Notes under the pieces: generated by a model
The model's input: the letters and a program-made list of their open reading frames with translations, nothing else
Database searches by the model: none
What the model was told of the DNA's origin: nothing
Program-made: the position numbers and the translations under genes
Shown: piece by piece, positions 61,811 through 64,000 of the stretch
Numbering within the stretch: the stretch's first letter is position 1
Layout of the letters: every line of letters begins with the position of its first letter
From: Takakia lepidozioides
Lineage: Eukaryota > Streptophyta > Takakiopsida > Takakiales > Takakiaceae
Direction of reading: 5' to 3'
Assembly (NCBI GenBank): GCA_030704615.1
Contig: CM060731.1
Span: forward strand, 40,238,001-40,302,000
DNA: 64,000 bases

Positions 61811-63070
61811 AGCAAGGGCAGACTCCAGTAAGCGCTAATCCAGTTTTAACAAGGTCAGCGTGGATCTCTAAGCAGACAGAGATTGAAACACGGCCTGGCA
61901 AGACCAAGCTGACTCTCGCAAGAACCTTGTAAACATCAGGAAGAATACCAAATCATGGTACTAATAGGAGGCACAGATTGAAACACAGCCTGGCAATAAC
62001 CTGTTGTGTGTGCTGCTTGTGTCTGTAGTCAGATAATGTCGGATCGATCTATGAATCTGGACCCACACTCGATCCCTACTCCTTCAGCTATCCATGCATG
62101 TGCTTGCAAGGTGAACGATGGCGGAAAATGCAGGGCTCCTGCAATTCAAGAAGATCAAGATCCGGGCATTGCGGGCAGTTCCTAAAACGTTGGCGCGGCG
62201 ATTTCTATTGGCCTATTTCGTGCGGGCATTCCGGGCAGGTTCCAAAGAAATTGACGACGATGACGTGTCTACGATGACGTGGCGACGAAATGTGGCGATG
62301 ATGACGTGGCACTATGGCACCCTATTCCCGCTCTACGCTAAACTAGCTTCCGACCTTCGGTCATCGCTAGAACTAGGGCTTCGCGTTGCTCCGCACTAGT
62401 AGCGACCAATTCTGAGAACTGCGTGGCACAAAAAGGGGCGAGTCATCCCCATGGTGTTACATACATACATCCCGTATTTCATTGTTTTTTGCAAGAAAAT
62501 GGTAAACATTTCATTGCCAGATGAGTTGTGGCCTCCCTTGTTTGATGAGAGGTAGGGCCTACCCGAGGACGCTGGGAGGCCGCACGCTAAATGAAATTTT
62601 CCAAAAATCTCATGAAATGTTTTGGAGCAAATCCGCCACCTCATGGGCTATAAATGATCTTGAACAAAGAGTGAGTCATATGCAAAAGTGAGTGGGATCC
62701 ATCCAAACCTGGTAAACAATGAAGGATTAACTGGATAAGTACTTTAAGACCAATAATCCATTTATTTTATTTTCACTTATTTTATTTTACTCCACAAAAT
62801 GTTTTATGCTAAATACACTCAGAGTTATTTTAAAAACTCTTAGCCGGTCCATACTACTGAGGCCTTGTGGTGACCTTTGACACCCAATGCTTTTGGAGCT
62901 TTATCATCAATATGCAACTGGTGCAAGTGGGCATTCTCTCTCAGGACAGAGATGAAGGATATTCAAAAGCAGCTTGCACTAAGCAAACTACAGTGCTTGC
63001 TGGTCAAGCATGTGTACTGGTCTTTTATTTTCTACTGTCCCCACCCCACCAGTGCATTGGATGCTTAAAA
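61810..63070. other. Repeat-rich stretch between PPR locus and LINE copy 2
   Basis: Contains GATGACGTG-type short repeats (62250-62320), the right copy of the dispersed repeat, and a sequence at 62045-62085 shared with 59.40 kb. No gene recognised. Confidence 0.55.
62372..62510 (+). repeat. Dispersed repeat, right of the PPR array
   Basis: Matches 54762-54900 in the same orientation: ACTAGGGCTTCGCGTTGCTC, ATTCTGAGAA, GTCATCCCCATGGTGTTACAT. The pair brackets the 7.5 kb PPR region. Confidence 0.85.
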
Positions 63071-63073
63071 TTC

Positions 63074-64000
63074 TAGGAAGCCTATTGACATTGGGTGGAC
63101 TTGAAACGGGAGTACATTAATGTCTCTGTGACTAAATGCCGGCCTTGTGACCTCGTGTCCTTGTTTGTTTCGACCCGAAGCGCTTTGCTTCAGGTAAGGT
63201 AGTGCATTGGATTTAGTTGGAAAGCTTGGGGCCTTTCCCTCTTTAGAATATGCCTACACGGGCCATTCCCTGCAACTCCTTGGAGTGTGATCTCTGAATG
63301 GTAACAAGCGGACTCCTACCGCTTGGGGGCAGCCCCTCCGCCCAAATTGGGCAGTCGTATGCTCTGTCTAGCATACTCGACACTTGGGCTCGGGTTGGTT
63401 CCTGTGCTTAAACTTATGGCCTGCGAAAACAATCAAAAATTTAGCTCCTATCAACATCAACACTCCTCAGGGTGATCCCTAGGAATTGGTTACTTATGCC
63501 AAATCTAGGGCTTCATGTGTAGTTTTTGGGGTGAATCCCAGGATGGACGATGTGTCCTTTAAAACTACATGCTCTAGCTTAGGCTTGGATTTCATGGCTA
63601 ATGGTACCATCTCGAGACTTGATAACAGGGGTACGTTGAAGGTTGCAATGACCAAAAGTGCTTCTAATAGAGTCCCGCATCAATTCAATCTCAAAGAAGT
63701 TCGTCCCTTGACTGGCTGGAGAGCGGTCTTAGACATTGGTGATTCAATGGGGCGCTCTAGGAAGACAACCAAGGGCAACAACTTCAACTTGAGAGTTTTT
63801 CTAATCGGTTTGATGCTCTGGATGAGGTTGAATCCAAACAGCCAGAAGGACAAGATGCCCTAAGTGTACGGAACTTGAACATCCTGAATCTGAAGGATTT
63901 GGTACTCTGAATGGTTTACCAATCCTCAAGGTTTACACAAGACGAACAAATTCTATACACGGGGTAATTGTCCCCAAGCCGTCAGATGGACAATCTGTCC
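63074..64000 (+). mobile_element. LINE copy 2, 5' end, runs off the window
   Basis: Near-identical to 4280-5216 of copy 1 in reverse complement, here on the + strand. The shared sequence starts at the CTAGGAAGCCTATTGACATTG block, which defines the element's 5' end. It includes the 5' leader (63074-63430) and the N-terminal coding part up to the first 47-residue repeat. The frame is damaged: TGG to TAG at about 63479, an added T in AGAGTTTTTCTAATC (about 63799) and a lost C near 63858. Confidence 0.94.

Overview
This is nuclear DNA of a land plant. Genes are split by introns of about 80-830 bp, several products carry plastid transit peptides (PSI subunit O, CcdA, BADC, ribose-5-phosphate isomerase), and there is a plant-type HMGB and a PLS/DYW pentatricopeptide (PPR) locus. 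A gene for the cilia/flagella coiled-coil protein CFAP184 (CCDC96) points to a lineage with swimming sperm: a bryophyte, lycophyte or fern (or cycad/ginkgo) rather than a flowering plant. The large DYW-type PPR locus and abundant non-LTR elements fit a lycophyte or fern best; this is inference.

Layout. 1-10.2 kb (+): 3' half of a large HEAT-repeat gene (SWEETIE/HEATR5 type), with a 4.2 kb RT-deleted LINE inserted antisense in one intron. 8.5-14.9 kb: the 3' end and downstream flank of that gene are duplicated in tandem as a decayed copy, itself hit by a 0.46 kb LINE fragment with a perfect target-site duplication. 12.7-13.4 kb: an unidentified ORF broken by a 37-bp tandem duplication. 15.4 kb (+): first exon of a gamma-secretase PEN-2 gene without recognisable later exons. 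19.0-20.4 kb (-): PSAO, complete in four exons. 21.6-25.9 kb (+): CFAP184, eight exons with one apparent frameshift in an 11-G run. 26.7-31.2 kb (-): plastid ribose-5-phosphate isomerase, ten exons. 33.5-36.0 kb (+): BADC, eight exons. 37.1-41.6 kb (-): plastid CCDA, ten exons. 47.3-49.0 kb (-): HMGB, seven exons. 49-55 kb: repeat-rich, with tRNA-derived SINEs. 55.4-61.8 kb (-): a decayed PPR-DYW array of about 14 near-identical ~300 bp units. 63.1-64.0 kb (+): the 5' end of a second copy of the LINE, running off the window in the opposite orientation to the first.

The recognised genes are independent housekeeping loci, several of them plastid-related: PSAO (photosystem I antenna), CCDA (reducing power into the thylakoid lumen for cytochrome f/c6 haem attachment), RPI (Calvin and pentose phosphate cycles) and BADC (restraint of plastid acetyl-CoA carboxylase). 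Exon joins for PSAO, RPI, BADC, CCDA, HMGB and CFAP184 were worked out by hand from splice sites, reading phase and family conservation; phases close for all of them apart from the noted CFAP184 frameshift. Family assignments rest on remembered conserved motifs, not on database searches.
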